Of a stretch of DNA of 15,765 nt, positions 1 through 6,660 are shown one piece after another (positions within the stretch are counted from its first letter, which is position 1; each line of letters starts with the position of its first letter). Both the position numbers and the translations under genes were made by a program. Source of the DNA: CAVVVS01 sp963751355 (GTDB taxonomy: Bacteria; Bacteroidota; Ignavibacteria; Ignavibacteriales; Ignavibacteriaceae). The stretch spans positions 1-15,765 of the forward strand of contig CAVVVS010000141.1 in assembly GCA_963751355.1 (NCBI GenBank). Direction: 5' to 3'. The notes beneath the pieces are model-generated. The model worked only from the letters and a program-made list of their open reading frames with translations, was not told the DNA's origin and did no database searches.

Positions 1-156
1 TTAACTTTCCGTTTACGACAAGCACAGTTTGCACGAAAATTAATTAGAACTACTCACTTTGAACGAGATATTTTAAGCGGATCAACTACCTTCAAAATCT
101 CTAAAAAGCCGAATGCGTAAAATGCTGTCAACTTAAATTGCATTGATATTTCCAAT
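1..156. repeat. Palindrome-bearing flank repeat, copy 1 (left part off-window)
   Basis: This stretch aligns with 3639-3799 at roughly 80-85 percent by eye, with shared blocks such as GTTTACGA, AAGCACAGTTTGCA, TTAATTAGAA, AAGCCGAATGCGTAAAATG and ACTTAAATTGCATTG. It precedes IS110 copy 1 exactly as 3628-3796 precedes copy 2. The window begins inside the loop of the hairpin that is complete in the second copy. No coding sequence is seen. It may be the target sequence of the IS110 element or a very long left end of it. Confidence 0.7.
148..156. repeat. Left 9-bp target-site duplication of the IS4 element
   Basis: ATTTCCAAT here is repeated exactly at 1479-1487, just outside the other end of the IS4-family element. 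The matching uninterrupted site ATTTCCAAT is at 3791-3799 in the second flank repeat, which confirms where the insertion happened. Confidence 0.85.
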
Positions 157-1478
157 TACTACTGTCCAATTATAAGTCGAATAAATTCAATTGGTTAGAG
201 GGAGCATAGGTTTTAGATTCGTAATCAACATCGTTTATAAGCTGTAAAATCGGGCTTTTTTCAAAAATTGATACACTTAAAATCTGTAAAAAAGTGTAGA
301 GTGACAAATTTATATTTAATCTTTTCTTTACAATGGCTACCAGTAAATATACTGAGACAGCAATCCATATTTGTGTTTTAACTGCATTGGGAGTTGTACC
401 ATAAAAAGATTTAATTCTTAAATGCTGTTTAATCCATTTAAAGAATAATTCTATTTGCCATCGTTCTTTGAAAATTTTAGCAATCAATAAAGTCTTCAAT
501 TGAAAATTATTTGTAAGAAAGACAAGACGCTTATCTTTTAGTTTATCGTAATACTTAATTCGCCGAAGTTTATCAGGATAATCTTTTGATTGATAGAATC
601 CAGTTAGGTTAATTGTCTGATCGCAGATTACACCAGTGGTTCTATCGACAGTATGTGAATAAATTCTATTAAACTTAAAATTGGATTTTGCACGAGTGAC
701 AAAAAATGAATTGTTCAAGTGCAATGAATATAGCCGAGCAAAATCAACATAACCTCTATCCATAACATAAAAAGCTCCAGCTTCAGGAATAAGTATATCA
801 AGAATATTTACATCGTGAATCACTGCCGGAGTCATATAAATAAAGGTTGGAATGCTTGTTTGCACATCTAACAATGTATGAAGTTTTATACCTCCTTTAT
901 GCTTTCTGAATTTAGCCCAAGGAAATAATGATAAGCATAAATCTATGGTCGTGGAATCCAATGCATAAACAGTTTCATTAAGTTCTTTCTCAAAGTCTTC
1001 GGTGGCATATAGTTCTCTTGCTTGGGCAATAAGTATTTGAGCAAAGTCAGCATATATATGCCAGTCTCTTTTTTCGTTTGCATATGCTAATGTACTTTTT
1101 GATACTTTGCTTTTTATTCCCATATGATAAAGTTTTCCTTGCATTGCTCTTAAACAAGTTTCAATATCTCTAAGAGATTCACGATAAGTAAGTTGTGCAA
1201 AACTCATGCAGAGGAACTGATCCCAACAACTAAAAGATTTTATTTTATAGTTACCTTTATATAGTTTTACACATTGATTGAATTTATGTTGAGGTAAATG
1301 TTCCATCAATTGACTGAAAATTGTTTGCCCTAAATTCATATATGCTCCGGTTGTTTAATCAAACGGAGCGAAAATTAGTTCTTTTTTATTTCAAATCGTT
1401 TATGACTATTTTTCCTTATAACACTTTATTTATTATATAGTTACAGATTTTTACTCTATCGTATCTTGGACAGTAGTG
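157..1478 (-). mobile_element. Complete IS4-family insertion sequence (1322 bp)
   Basis: The element has near-terminal inverted repeats, ACTACTGTCCAA at 158-169 and TTGGACAGTAGT at 1466-1477, and 9-bp direct duplications outside both ends. It carries one transposase gene on the minus strand. The stop codon of that gene (170-172) touches the left inverted repeat. About 140 bp of non-coding DNA with the promoter lies between the gene start and the right end. It inserted at the left junction of IS110 copy 1, so it arrived later than that element. Intact ends, intact gene and an undamaged duplication suggest a recent, possibly active insertion. Confidence 0.88.
170..1339 (-). CDS. IS4-family DDE transposase
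   Basis: This 389-residue protein catalyses cut-and-paste movement of its own element. The N-terminal ~70 residues resemble the DUF4372 DNA-binding region common in this family. The RNase-H-like catalytic core follows: D128 in ALDST, D194 in VMDRGY, and E297 in a YREK-type stretch (RWQIELFFKWIKQHLRIK) near residues 293-310. The length is normal for the family and no frameshift or stop is seen. The minus-strand leader has a GGAG about 8 bases before the ATG, which supports the chosen start. It is the only gene between the inverted repeats. The catalytic signature makes the family assignment firm; the exact IS name was not determined. Confidence 0.9.
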   Translation of the reverse strand: MNLGQTIFSQLMEHLPQHKFNQCVKLYKGNYKIKSFSCWDQFLCMSFAQLTYRESLRDIETCLRAMQGKLYHMGIKSKVSKSTLAYANEKRDWHIYADFAQILIAQARELYATEDFEKELNETVYALDSTTIDLCLSLFPWAKFRKHKGGIKLHTLLDVQTSIPTFIYMTPAVIHDVNILDILIPEAGAFYVMDRGYVDFARLYSLHLNNSFFVTRAKSNFKFNRIYSHTVDRTTGVICDQTINLTGFYQSKDYPDKLRRIKYYDKLKDKRLVFLTNNFQLKTLLIAKIFKERWQIELFFKWIKQHLRIKSFYGTTPNAVKTQIWIAVSVYLLVAIVKKRLNINLSLYTFLQILSVSIFEKSPILQLINDVDYESKTYAPSNQLNLFDL

Positions 1479-1487
1479 ATTTCCAAT
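1479..1487. repeat. Right 9-bp target-site duplication of the IS4 element
   Basis: Exact repeat (ATTTCCAAT) of 148-156. Its last three bases are also the first three of the left subterminal inverted repeat of IS110 copy 1 (1485-1498), so the IS4 element landed on that junction while leaving the 14-bp repeat readable. Confidence 0.85.
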
Positions 1488-1541
1488 AAGTAAAAAGTTA
1501 AATTTGGCATTACCAATTAACTTTAACTTAGGAGGTATCAA

Positions 1542-2559
1542 ATGTATTACACTGGAATTGATCTTCACAAATTTACTTCTTTTTTAACTACTGTTGAATC
1601 TAATGGGAAAGTCGTTAAAAAAGATAACTTTAAAAACATTCCTCAGAACTTCATTAAGTATTTCAGCTCTATTCCTGGGCAACATCTCGCCACTGTTGAA
1701 TCTACTATGTCCTGGTATTGGTTAAATGATCTCCTTGATTCTATTAACATCCCTATGGTCCTTGCTCATGCTAAATATGTTAAAGCTATTGCATACGCTA
1801 AAGTTAAAACCGATAAAGTTGATTCACATACTCTTTCTCAACTCCTTAGAATGAACTATATACCTGTAGCACATAAAATTTCTAACCAATACCGTTTCCT
1901 TCGCGATGCCCTCAGAGCTAGACTTAAAATTGTGCAGCGACATACTTCTGTAACCAATTCTATGCACCTAATTCTTGCTAAATTTAACTTCGATTCTCCT
2001 ACTCAACTCGATGGAATAACCAAATTCCAATATGAGCAGTTATCAGAGCTACAAGACTCTTCTCAATGAACAAATCCACCATATTGAAAAACAGCTTTAT
2101 CCTTTCCTTATTCCTAACCAGGATATTCAACGACTTCTTTGGATTCCTGGAATCGGTATTATGAATGCCTTTACTATTCTTCTGGAAATTGATGATATTA
2201 ACCGTTTCCCTGACCTTAAGAATTTCTTCTCTTACTCCAGACTCACACCTTCTGCACGAAATTCCGCCGCTAAATCCAGACAACGGGCTTCTAAGGACGG
2301 TAACAAATATCTTAAAGTTGCTTTCTCTGATGCTGCCATTAGAGCTATTCAGTATTATCCTGTTATTCGTAAGTACCATTCCTCCCTGCTTAGAAGAAAA
2401 AATAAATTCATTGCTAAAACTATTATTGCTAAAGAAATTGCCCGGATCGTCTTTTTTGTCCTAAAATATAAATCTGACTTTAACAACAAATTTAAAGGGC
2501 AAGAACTTATTCATAGAAAGTCTTTACAATGGCCGCGCATTACATGCCCCGGTGCCTAA
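1542..2559 (+). pseudogene. IS110-family recombinase, frameshifted copy
   Basis: The sequence encodes the same DEDD recombinase as 3854-4870. One extra G at 2055, after codon 171, shifts the frame and causes a TGA at 2067-2069. Removing it gives 338 residues, identical in length to copy 2. The first half keeps D7, E53, D91 and D94 of the RuvC-like domain. The second half, open from about 2032, keeps the C-terminal Transposase_20 region, but the glycine two residues after the presumed catalytic serine is alanine (NSAAK against NSAGK). A strong ribosome site (AGGAGGT, 1530-1536) precedes the ATG. Copy 2 reads through without a shift, so programmed frameshifting is unlikely. A sequencing error is possible. 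Confidence 0.85.
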
Positions 2560-2584
2560 CTGATTTGCTCTTAACAGCTTAATC

Positions 2585-2745
2585 GTTTGCTTTGATTGGG
2601 TAGTAATGCGCCTGCCTATTATATATCTGGAATTGTATTGTTTTTTCAATACATCTTCAAGTTCTCTTGAAGATAGTCCCGAAAGATGTTTGGTTGCCTT
2701 AGTGCTGCCTTACAGATATTTTTGGCAGTCTTGGTTGTTTAAGGT
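2585..2745 (+). ncRNA. Candidate IS110 bridge RNA (seekRNA), copy 1
   Basis: This is the non-coding right end of IS110 copy 1. IS1111-group elements are known to encode in this position the guide RNA that directs their recombinase. A core at about 2593-2700 is almost identical to copy 2 and holds three hairpins: GGTAG/CTGCC (2599-2616), GTATTG/CAATAC (2635-2652) and CTTCAAG/CTTGAAG (2655-2672). AAAGATGTTTGG at 2682-2693 recurs exactly at the element-target junction (2840-2851). A sequence that differs between the copies follows, closed by GGCAGTCTT. The ends of the RNA are guesses; the function is inferred from family, position and conservation. Confidence 0.5.
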
Positions 2746-2849
2746 TAAAATATAGATTACTAAAGCTTTTAGCAGATTACTTTTTTTTGCAAAACTTTTT
2801 TTGTCCGGATTGCTATTGACTATTGACTTTTTACTTATTAAAGATGTTT

Positions 2850-2871
2850 GGCAACAATTTTTTTTGTTACC
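2850..2871 (-). terminator. Possible terminator hairpin after the DUF6904-like gene
   Basis: GGCAACAA (2850-2857) and TTGTTACC (2864-2871) form an 8-bp inverted repeat with one mismatch around a run of T. It overlaps the stop codon of the minus-strand gene and abuts the right end of IS110 copy 1. It could instead be part of the IS110 target. Confidence 0.3.
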
Positions 2872-3523
2872 AATTAAATTCCGGCCATTCTTTCAAGTCT
2901 CTTAATTCTTTAGGACGACAACCTTTTTCTTTTGCCATCTTGATTAAATATGACTCGAATTCTTTATATTCGTTCGATAATTCCCAAGTCATCTTTAGTA
3001 CTTTTGGTAATCTATTTATTCTTTTCTTTTCAATTGTCTCATCAAAAAGATATCGATATGTAATTTCATTTAAATATTGATCAAGATAATCATTTGAAAA
3101 ACCTCTGAAATGTTTTAGCCAATATAAACATTCATCAGCTATTGATATTGAAGCCTCCTTTAAGGAAGTCTCAATAATATTTTCTAAACGGTAGAGATTT
3201 GATTGTTGCTCAGAATTAGTTGTAGTATAACTTGCTACCCATCTAATTAAACCTACTTGAATGATAAAATATGGCCACAATAATTTTACACCAAAATATT
3301 TTACTTTGCTTAATTCATTTTCTCCGAATTCTTTAATTTCCCTATCACCTTGATATGCGTGGCGAATTTCATAACATAATCCTAAAACAAAATCACTTAT
3401 TGAATCTTCTGGACCTAATGAGTCAGATAATTTACTAATGGTTCCATAGAGGTTGTTTAAATCATGATAATCTCCCCACAAAATAATTCCAGCACCTTTT
3501 TTTGTTGGTTCACCAAATAACAT
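2867..3523 (-). CDS. DUF6904-like hypothetical protein
   Basis: The 218-residue soluble protein has no signal peptide or membrane segment. It resembles the DUF6904 family: an opening LFGEPTKKGAGIILWGDY, a central YEIRHAYQGDREIKEFG, then GVKLLWPYFIIQVGLIRW and a closing CRPKEL..LKEWPEFNW. The match is from memory and no function is known to me. It is rich in Asp, Glu, Lys and Tyr, with mixed helix and strand. The start is supported by a purine-rich AAAGAG about 9 bases upstream. It stands alone between the two direct IS110 copies, and a GCCTAAC motif typical of integron attC ends lies 32 bases upstream of its ATG, so it may be a captured cassette gene. Confidence 0.7.
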   Translation of the reverse strand: MLFGEPTKKGAGIILWGDYHDLNNLYGTISKLSDSLGPEDSISDFVLGLCYEIRHAYQGDREIKEFGENELSKVKYFGVKLLWPYFIIQVGLIRWVASYTTTNSEQQSNLYRLENIIETSLKEASISIADECLYWLKHFRGFSNDYLDQYLNEITYRYLFDETIEKKRINRLPKVLKMTWELSNEYKEFESYLIKMAKEKGCRPKELRDLKEWPEFNW

Positions 3524-3555
3524 AATATTTTTCTCTTTAATTTTTGATTACTATT

Positions 3556-3705
3556 GCCTAACGAACCGCAATTAAGTTGCAGCCCAAAACAAGAAACTTA
3601 CATTTATTACTTATGCCGAAGATTATAGCAAACTGTGCTTAAATTGTCCGTTTACGATAAGCACAGTTTGCAAGCATAATTAATTAGAATTTGACTACGT
3701 TAAAC
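3556..3705 (-). other. Integron attC-like site (tentative)
   Basis: Read on the minus strand, this region ends with GGGCTGCAACTTAATTGCGG, a 3-base gap and GTTAGGC, which fits the attC R' core GTTRRRY. It lies 32 bases before the DUF6904-like start codon, the usual cassette spacing. A possible R'' partner GTTTAAC is the complement of 3699-3705. Between them is a perfect 14-bp hairpin. About 150 bp is slightly long for attC, and pairing between the outer arms is weak. No integrase is in the window. The hairpin belongs to a repeat shared with copy 1, so the attC reading may be coincidental. Confidence 0.3.
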
Positions 3706-3796
3706 AAGATACTTGAAGCGGATCTACTTACTTTAAAAATCCTCAAAAAAGCCGAATGCGTAAAATGCTGTCGACTTAAATTGCATTGTTATTTCC
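3628..3796. repeat. Palindrome-bearing flank repeat, copy 2
   Basis: Second copy of the repeat at 1-156. It opens with a perfect 14-bp inverted repeat, GCAAACTGTGCTTA (3628-3641) and TAAGCACAGTTTGC (3658-3671), around a 16-base loop. It ends where the left inverted repeat of IS110 copy 2 starts. It contains no gene. IS1111-group elements are known to favour structured targets such as REP palindromes or attC sites, so this may be a natural target family. Confidence 0.7.
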
Positions 3797-3853
3797 AATA
3801 AGTAAAAAGTTAAATTTATTGTTATCTATGAACTTAACTTTAGGAGGTATCAA

Positions 3854-4870
3854 ATGTATTACACTGGAATTGATCTTCACAAATTTACTTCTTTTTTAAC
3901 TACTGTTGAATCTAATGGGAAAGTCGTTAAAAAAGATAATTTTAAAAACATTCCTCAGAACTTCATTAAGTATTTCAGCTCTATTCCTGGGCAACATCTC
4001 GCCACTGTTGAATCTACTATGTCCTGGTATTGGTTAAGTGATCTCCTTGATTCTATTAACATCCCTATGATCCTCGCTCATGCTAAATATGTTAAAGCTA
4101 TTGCATACGCTAAAGTTAAAACCGATAAAGTTGATTCACATACTCTTTCTCAACTCCTTAGAATGAACTATATACCTGTAGCACATAAAATTTCTAACCA
4201 ATACCGTTTCCTTCGCGATGCCCTAAGAGCTAGACTTAAAATTGTACAGCGGCATACTTCTGTTATCAATTCTATGCATCTGATTCTTGCTAAATTTAAC
4301 TTTCAGTCTCCTACTGAACTGAATGGTATTCCCAAATTTCAATATGATCAATTATATGAACTTCAAACTCTTCTCAACGAACAAATCATTGATATTGAAA
4401 AGCAGCTCCGTCCTTTCCTTATTCCTAACCAGGATATTCAGCGGCTCCTTTGGATTCCCGGCATCGGTATTATGAATGCTTTCACTATTCTTTTAGAAGT
4501 TGATGATATTAACCGCTTCCCTGAGCTTAAGAATTTCTTCTCTTACTCTAGACTTACTCCTTCTGCACGTAATTCTGCCGGGAAATCTAAGCAGCGTGCT
4601 TCTAAAGATGGAAATAAATATCTTAAAGTTGCTTTCTCTGATGCTGCTATTCGGGCTATCCAGTATTATCCTGTTATTCGTAAATATCATAGCTCCTTGC
4701 TTAGAAGAAAAAATAAATTCGTTGCTAAAACTATTATTGCTAAAGAAATTGCTCAGATCGTCTTTTATCTCCTAAAATATAAATCTGACTTTAACAACAA
4801 ATTCAAAGGGCAAGAACTTATTCATAGAAAGTCTTTACAATGGCCGCGCATTACAAGCCCCGGCGCCTAA
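3854..4870 (+). CDS. IS110-family DEDD recombinase (RNA-guided type)
   Basis: The 338-residue protein is the recombinase that inserts and excises its element, by family precedent with a bridge RNA as guide. The N-terminal RuvC-like DEDD domain shows D7 (GIDLHK), E53 (TVEST), and D91 and D94 (KTDKVDSHTL). A helical linker covers about residues 120-190. The C-terminal Transposase_20 domain begins at IPGIGIMNA (residue 201) and includes SRLTPSARNSAGKSKQ with S241 as the probable nucleophile, followed by ASKDGNKYLK. AGGAGGT lies 6 bases before the ATG. Length is normal and no defect is seen. The non-coding right end following the stop is the candidate guide RNA. Confidence 0.92.
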   Translation: MYYTGIDLHKFTSFLTTVESNGKVVKKDNFKNIPQNFIKYFSSIPGQHLATVESTMSWYWLSDLLDSINIPMILAHAKYVKAIAYAKVKTDKVDSHTLSQLLRMNYIPVAHKISNQYRFLRDALRARLKIVQRHTSVINSMHLILAKFNFQSPTELNGIPKFQYDQLYELQTLLNEQIIDIEKQLRPFLIPNQDIQRLLWIPGIGIMNAFTILLEVDDINRFPELKNFFSYSRLTPSARNSAGKSKQRASKDGNKYLKVAFSDAAIRAIQYYPVIRKYHSSLLRRKNKFVAKTIIAKEIAQIVFYLLKYKSDFNNKFKGQELIHRKSLQWPRITSPGA

Positions 4871-4896
4871 CTGATTCGCTCTTACCAGCGTAAATC

Positions 4897-5055
4897 GCTT
4901 GCATTGATTGGGTAGTAATGCGCCTGCCTATTATATATCTGGAATTGTATTGTTTTTTCAATACACCTTCAAGTTATTTTGAAGAAAGTCCCGAAAGATG
5001 TTTGGTTGCCTTAGGCAGTCTCATCGATATTTTGGCAGTCTTGTTGTTTAAGCTC
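4897..5055 (+). ncRNA. Candidate IS110 bridge RNA (seekRNA), copy 2
   Basis: This is the right-end non-coding DNA of the intact IS110 copy. Hairpins: GGTAG/CTGCC (4911-4928), GTATTG/CAATAC (4947-4964) and CTTCAAG/TTTGAAG (4967-4984). The third stem differs from copy 1 yet still pairs through a G-U. Two guide-like matches occur. TTGCATTG (4899-4906) equals the left flank at 3781-3788. AAAGATGTT (4994-5002) equals the right terminus at 5148-5156. A loop at about 5013-5031 differs strongly from copy 1 while its borders are conserved. Transcript ends and expression are unknown. Confidence 0.5.
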
Positions 5056-5156
5056 TAAAATAGATTATCTATTTCTCTACTGGTTGCGTGTTTTTTTGCA
5101 AATTATTTTTGTTCGGATTGCTATTGCCTATTGACTTTTTACTTATTAAAGATGTT

Positions 5157-5230
5157 ATGTGGCTCTTTTTATAATTAATATGTATTAATTTAATTATGAC
5201 TTACTCAAGTTAGTTAGTAACAAATTATCC
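5157..5230. other. AT-rich spacer with an 18-bp palindrome
   Basis: AATTAATA (5173-5180), TG, TATTAATT (5183-5190) is a perfect palindrome 40 bases beyond the stop of the minus-strand secreted-protein gene. It has no U-run in the right place for a convincing terminator. A version with one change lies just before the octaheme cytochrome gene (13293-13310). Confidence 0.35.
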
Positions 5231-6097
5231 TTATTTCAAAAAAACAAGTTTTTTTATTTGGGAATAATAACCTACTTGCAAACGATAAAAATATATTCCA
5301 CTAGAATAATTAGATGCATCCCATTTTATCGAGTGATTGCCAGCTAATAAATCTTCCGAAATAAGTGAAACCACTTCCCTACTTAATACATCATATATTT
5401 TCAACGAAACATAAGAACGACTTGAAATATAGAATGAAAAATTAGTAATTGGATTAAAGGGATTTGGGAAATTCTGATAAAGTTCAAAATGTATCGGTAA
5501 TAATTTATCCTTGCTATCATTTACACCAGTCTCTACCCATACTCGAATTATCTCTCCAGTATTAGCATCAATTTTAACGCTTCGAGTACTGTCATCATCG
5601 CACCAATAATTTATTTGCCATATAGTATGCAATTGAGGATATGTTTCCGGCATAAGTTGAGCCGAAACTGTATAAGTAGGAAATTGTTTGCTTAAATCAG
5701 AACCTTTGACTCTTTGTGCAATTAATAATGCTGAATCGCTATCCATCCATCTTTTAGCAACATGAGCAGAGTCTGCACCAACCCTATAAGAATTATAAAA
5801 CATAATTTGATTATTTTGTCCAATAAAGTAATATTCCTTTGAGTTCCAAATATCTGTGGAGTCAATAGAATAGTATCGGTATAACCATTTATCTGCATAT
5901 CCATTTGTATCTATATTAGTATTAGTAGCATAGACACCAATTAGATACATATTATTTGCATAGGTAATAGCGATTGAATCTGCCACTTTTATAAGATGTT
6001 TTGCAGTCATCTTAATTTGACCCGTCGTTTGAAAATAGGGTAGAACTACAATGGATGCAATTATAATAAATTTTTTAAGTAATCTTTTTGAAAACAT
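5231..6097 (-). CDS. T9SS-exported protein with PepSY-like middle
   Basis: The 288-residue protein carries a signal peptide (KRLLKKFIIIASIVVLPYF, about residues 4-22) for inner-membrane export. It ends in a T9SS sorting domain from about residue 203: LYQNFPNPFNP, SLKIYDVLSREV, SSGIYFYRLQ and KKLVFLK. It is therefore expected at or beyond the outer membrane. The middle region resembles PepSY-type modules: a helix with SALLIAQRVKGSDL, then a strand-rich part ending IDANTGEIIRVWVETG. PepSY domains often act as inhibitors or binding modules, but no catalytic residues are visible and the role is unknown. It stands alone, 75 bp from IS110 copy 2. A cluster of repeated palindromic motifs lies 108-198 bp upstream. 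Confidence 0.85.
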   Translation of the reverse strand: MFSKRLLKKFIIIASIVVLPYFQTTGQIKMTAKHLIKVADSIAITYANNMYLIGVYATNTNIDTNGYADKWLYRYYSIDSTDIWNSKEYYFIGQNNQIMFYNSYRVGADSAHVAKRWMDSDSALLIAQRVKGSDLSKQFPTYTVSAQLMPETYPQLHTIWQINYWCDDDSTRSVKIDANTGEIIRVWVETGVNDSKDKLLPIHFELYQNFPNPFNPITNFSFYISSRSYVSLKIYDVLSREVVSLISEDLLAGNHSIKWDASNYSSGIYFYRLQVGYYSQIKKLVFLK

Positions 6098-6204
6098 TTA
6101 AAATCTAATATTTTATTACTTTTTATCTTTTAAATTAAACACAAATATGAGTTATTAAATATCCACATAACTTATTATTACCTTGATTAATAATACCATT
6201 AAAA

Positions 6205-6295
6205 ATGTCTATATATATACTTTAAATGCCTACATATAGCTATTTTTTAGGAAATGTCTATATATAGCCAATTTTAAATGGCTACTAATAGACAT
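6205..6295. promoter_or_regulatory. Iteron-like motif cluster ending in a 42-bp imperfect palindrome
   Basis: The motif ATGYCTAYATATA occurs three times in direct orientation, starting at 6205, 6226 and 6254, and once inverted, ending at 6295. The last direct and the inverted unit form a palindrome: ATGTCTAT (6254-6261) with ATAGACAT (6288-6295), and inside it TAGCCA (6265-6270) with TGGCTA (6279-6284). A further 7-bp inverted repeat, ATTATTA/TAATAAT, lies at 6174-6194. The spacing suggests cooperative protein binding upstream of the secreted-protein gene. No replication gene is nearby. Confidence 0.5.
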
Positions 6296-6660
6296 CTTTC
6301 TTTTATCCACTTTTCCAATGAATAAACACCATCCCCCAACCACAGCTTCGCCACTTTAACTCCCACAAACATAAAATTTGATGCAAATCTTATTCTAATT
6401 TTTACTTATAAAATCCAATGAGGATAAACAGAATAACCGGGATGAAGAGCAACTGCCCTAATTTTCCCCATACCTCTTGGTAGTTACCCACAACTTTTTA
6501 TGTTCATTTCAACTTATATTGAAAAAATTAATTTTCCAAGATAATTCTTTAAAAAAGTAAGAATTTTCATTTTCAATTATTTTTATATTCAATAAAATTT
6601 CTTCACTTTCGTTAATTGTTATATAATTTGTTCTGACGAAAGTTAATCGTTCCTTTATTG
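6296..6660. other. Intergenic region with an inverted repeat
   Basis: No gene is seen. ACTTTCGT (6605-6612) pairs with ACGAAAGT (6636-6643) around a 23-base loop, beginning 17 bases past the stop of the DUF1062-like gene on the minus strand. It may be a weak terminator, but no U-run follows it. Confidence 0.35.

Larger units (their letters stand above)
1485..2848 (+). mobile_element. IS110-family (IS1111-group) element, copy 1, defective
   Basis: The element is bounded by perfect 14-bp subterminal inverted repeats, AATAAGTAAAAAGT at 1485-1498 and ACTTTTTACTTATT at 2826-2839. It shares sequence with copy 2 up to AAAGATGTT at 2840-2848, where the copies diverge. A short left non-coding end, a long right non-coding end (2560-2848) and subterminal inverted repeats are the IS1111-group plan. 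The recombinase is frameshifted and the left junction was split from its flank by the IS4 element, so this copy is probably immobile unless helped in trans by copy 2. The exact ends are uncertain by a few bases. Confidence 0.8.
3797..5156 (+). mobile_element. IS110-family (IS1111-group) element, copy 2, intact
   Basis: Perfect 14-bp subterminal inverted repeats lie at 3797-3810 (AATAAGTAAAAAGT) and 5134-5147 (ACTTTTTACTTATT). Similarity to copy 1 ends after AAAGATGTT at 5148-5156. The left non-coding end is 57 bp and the right one about 286 bp. The recombinase is complete, so this copy is the likely active source. IS110 elements make no target duplication, and none is apparent. It is in the same orientation as copy 1, so recombination between them could delete or duplicate the DUF6904-like gene. 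Confidence 0.85.

Noticed and set aside
2032..2069. Programmed frameshift making a fusion recombinase in IS110 copy 1
   Set aside because: Copy 2 encodes the same 338 residues in one frame, and no slippery site is apparent at 2055.
1999..2379. Open frame of 126 codons on the minus strand inside IS110 copy 1
   Set aside because: It is antisense to the recombinase, whose sequence is clearly conserved in the plus frame.
2823..3080. Open frame of 85 codons on the plus strand
   Set aside because: It is antisense to the DUF6904-like gene and starts inside the IS110 right end; the composition is not protein-like.
6205..6295. CRISPR array
   Set aside because: The units are only about 13 bases, the spacing is irregular, one unit is inverted, and there are no cas genes.
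6254..6295. Plasmid origin with iterons
   Set aside because: No replication initiator or partition gene is in the window; the regulatory reading is at least as likely.
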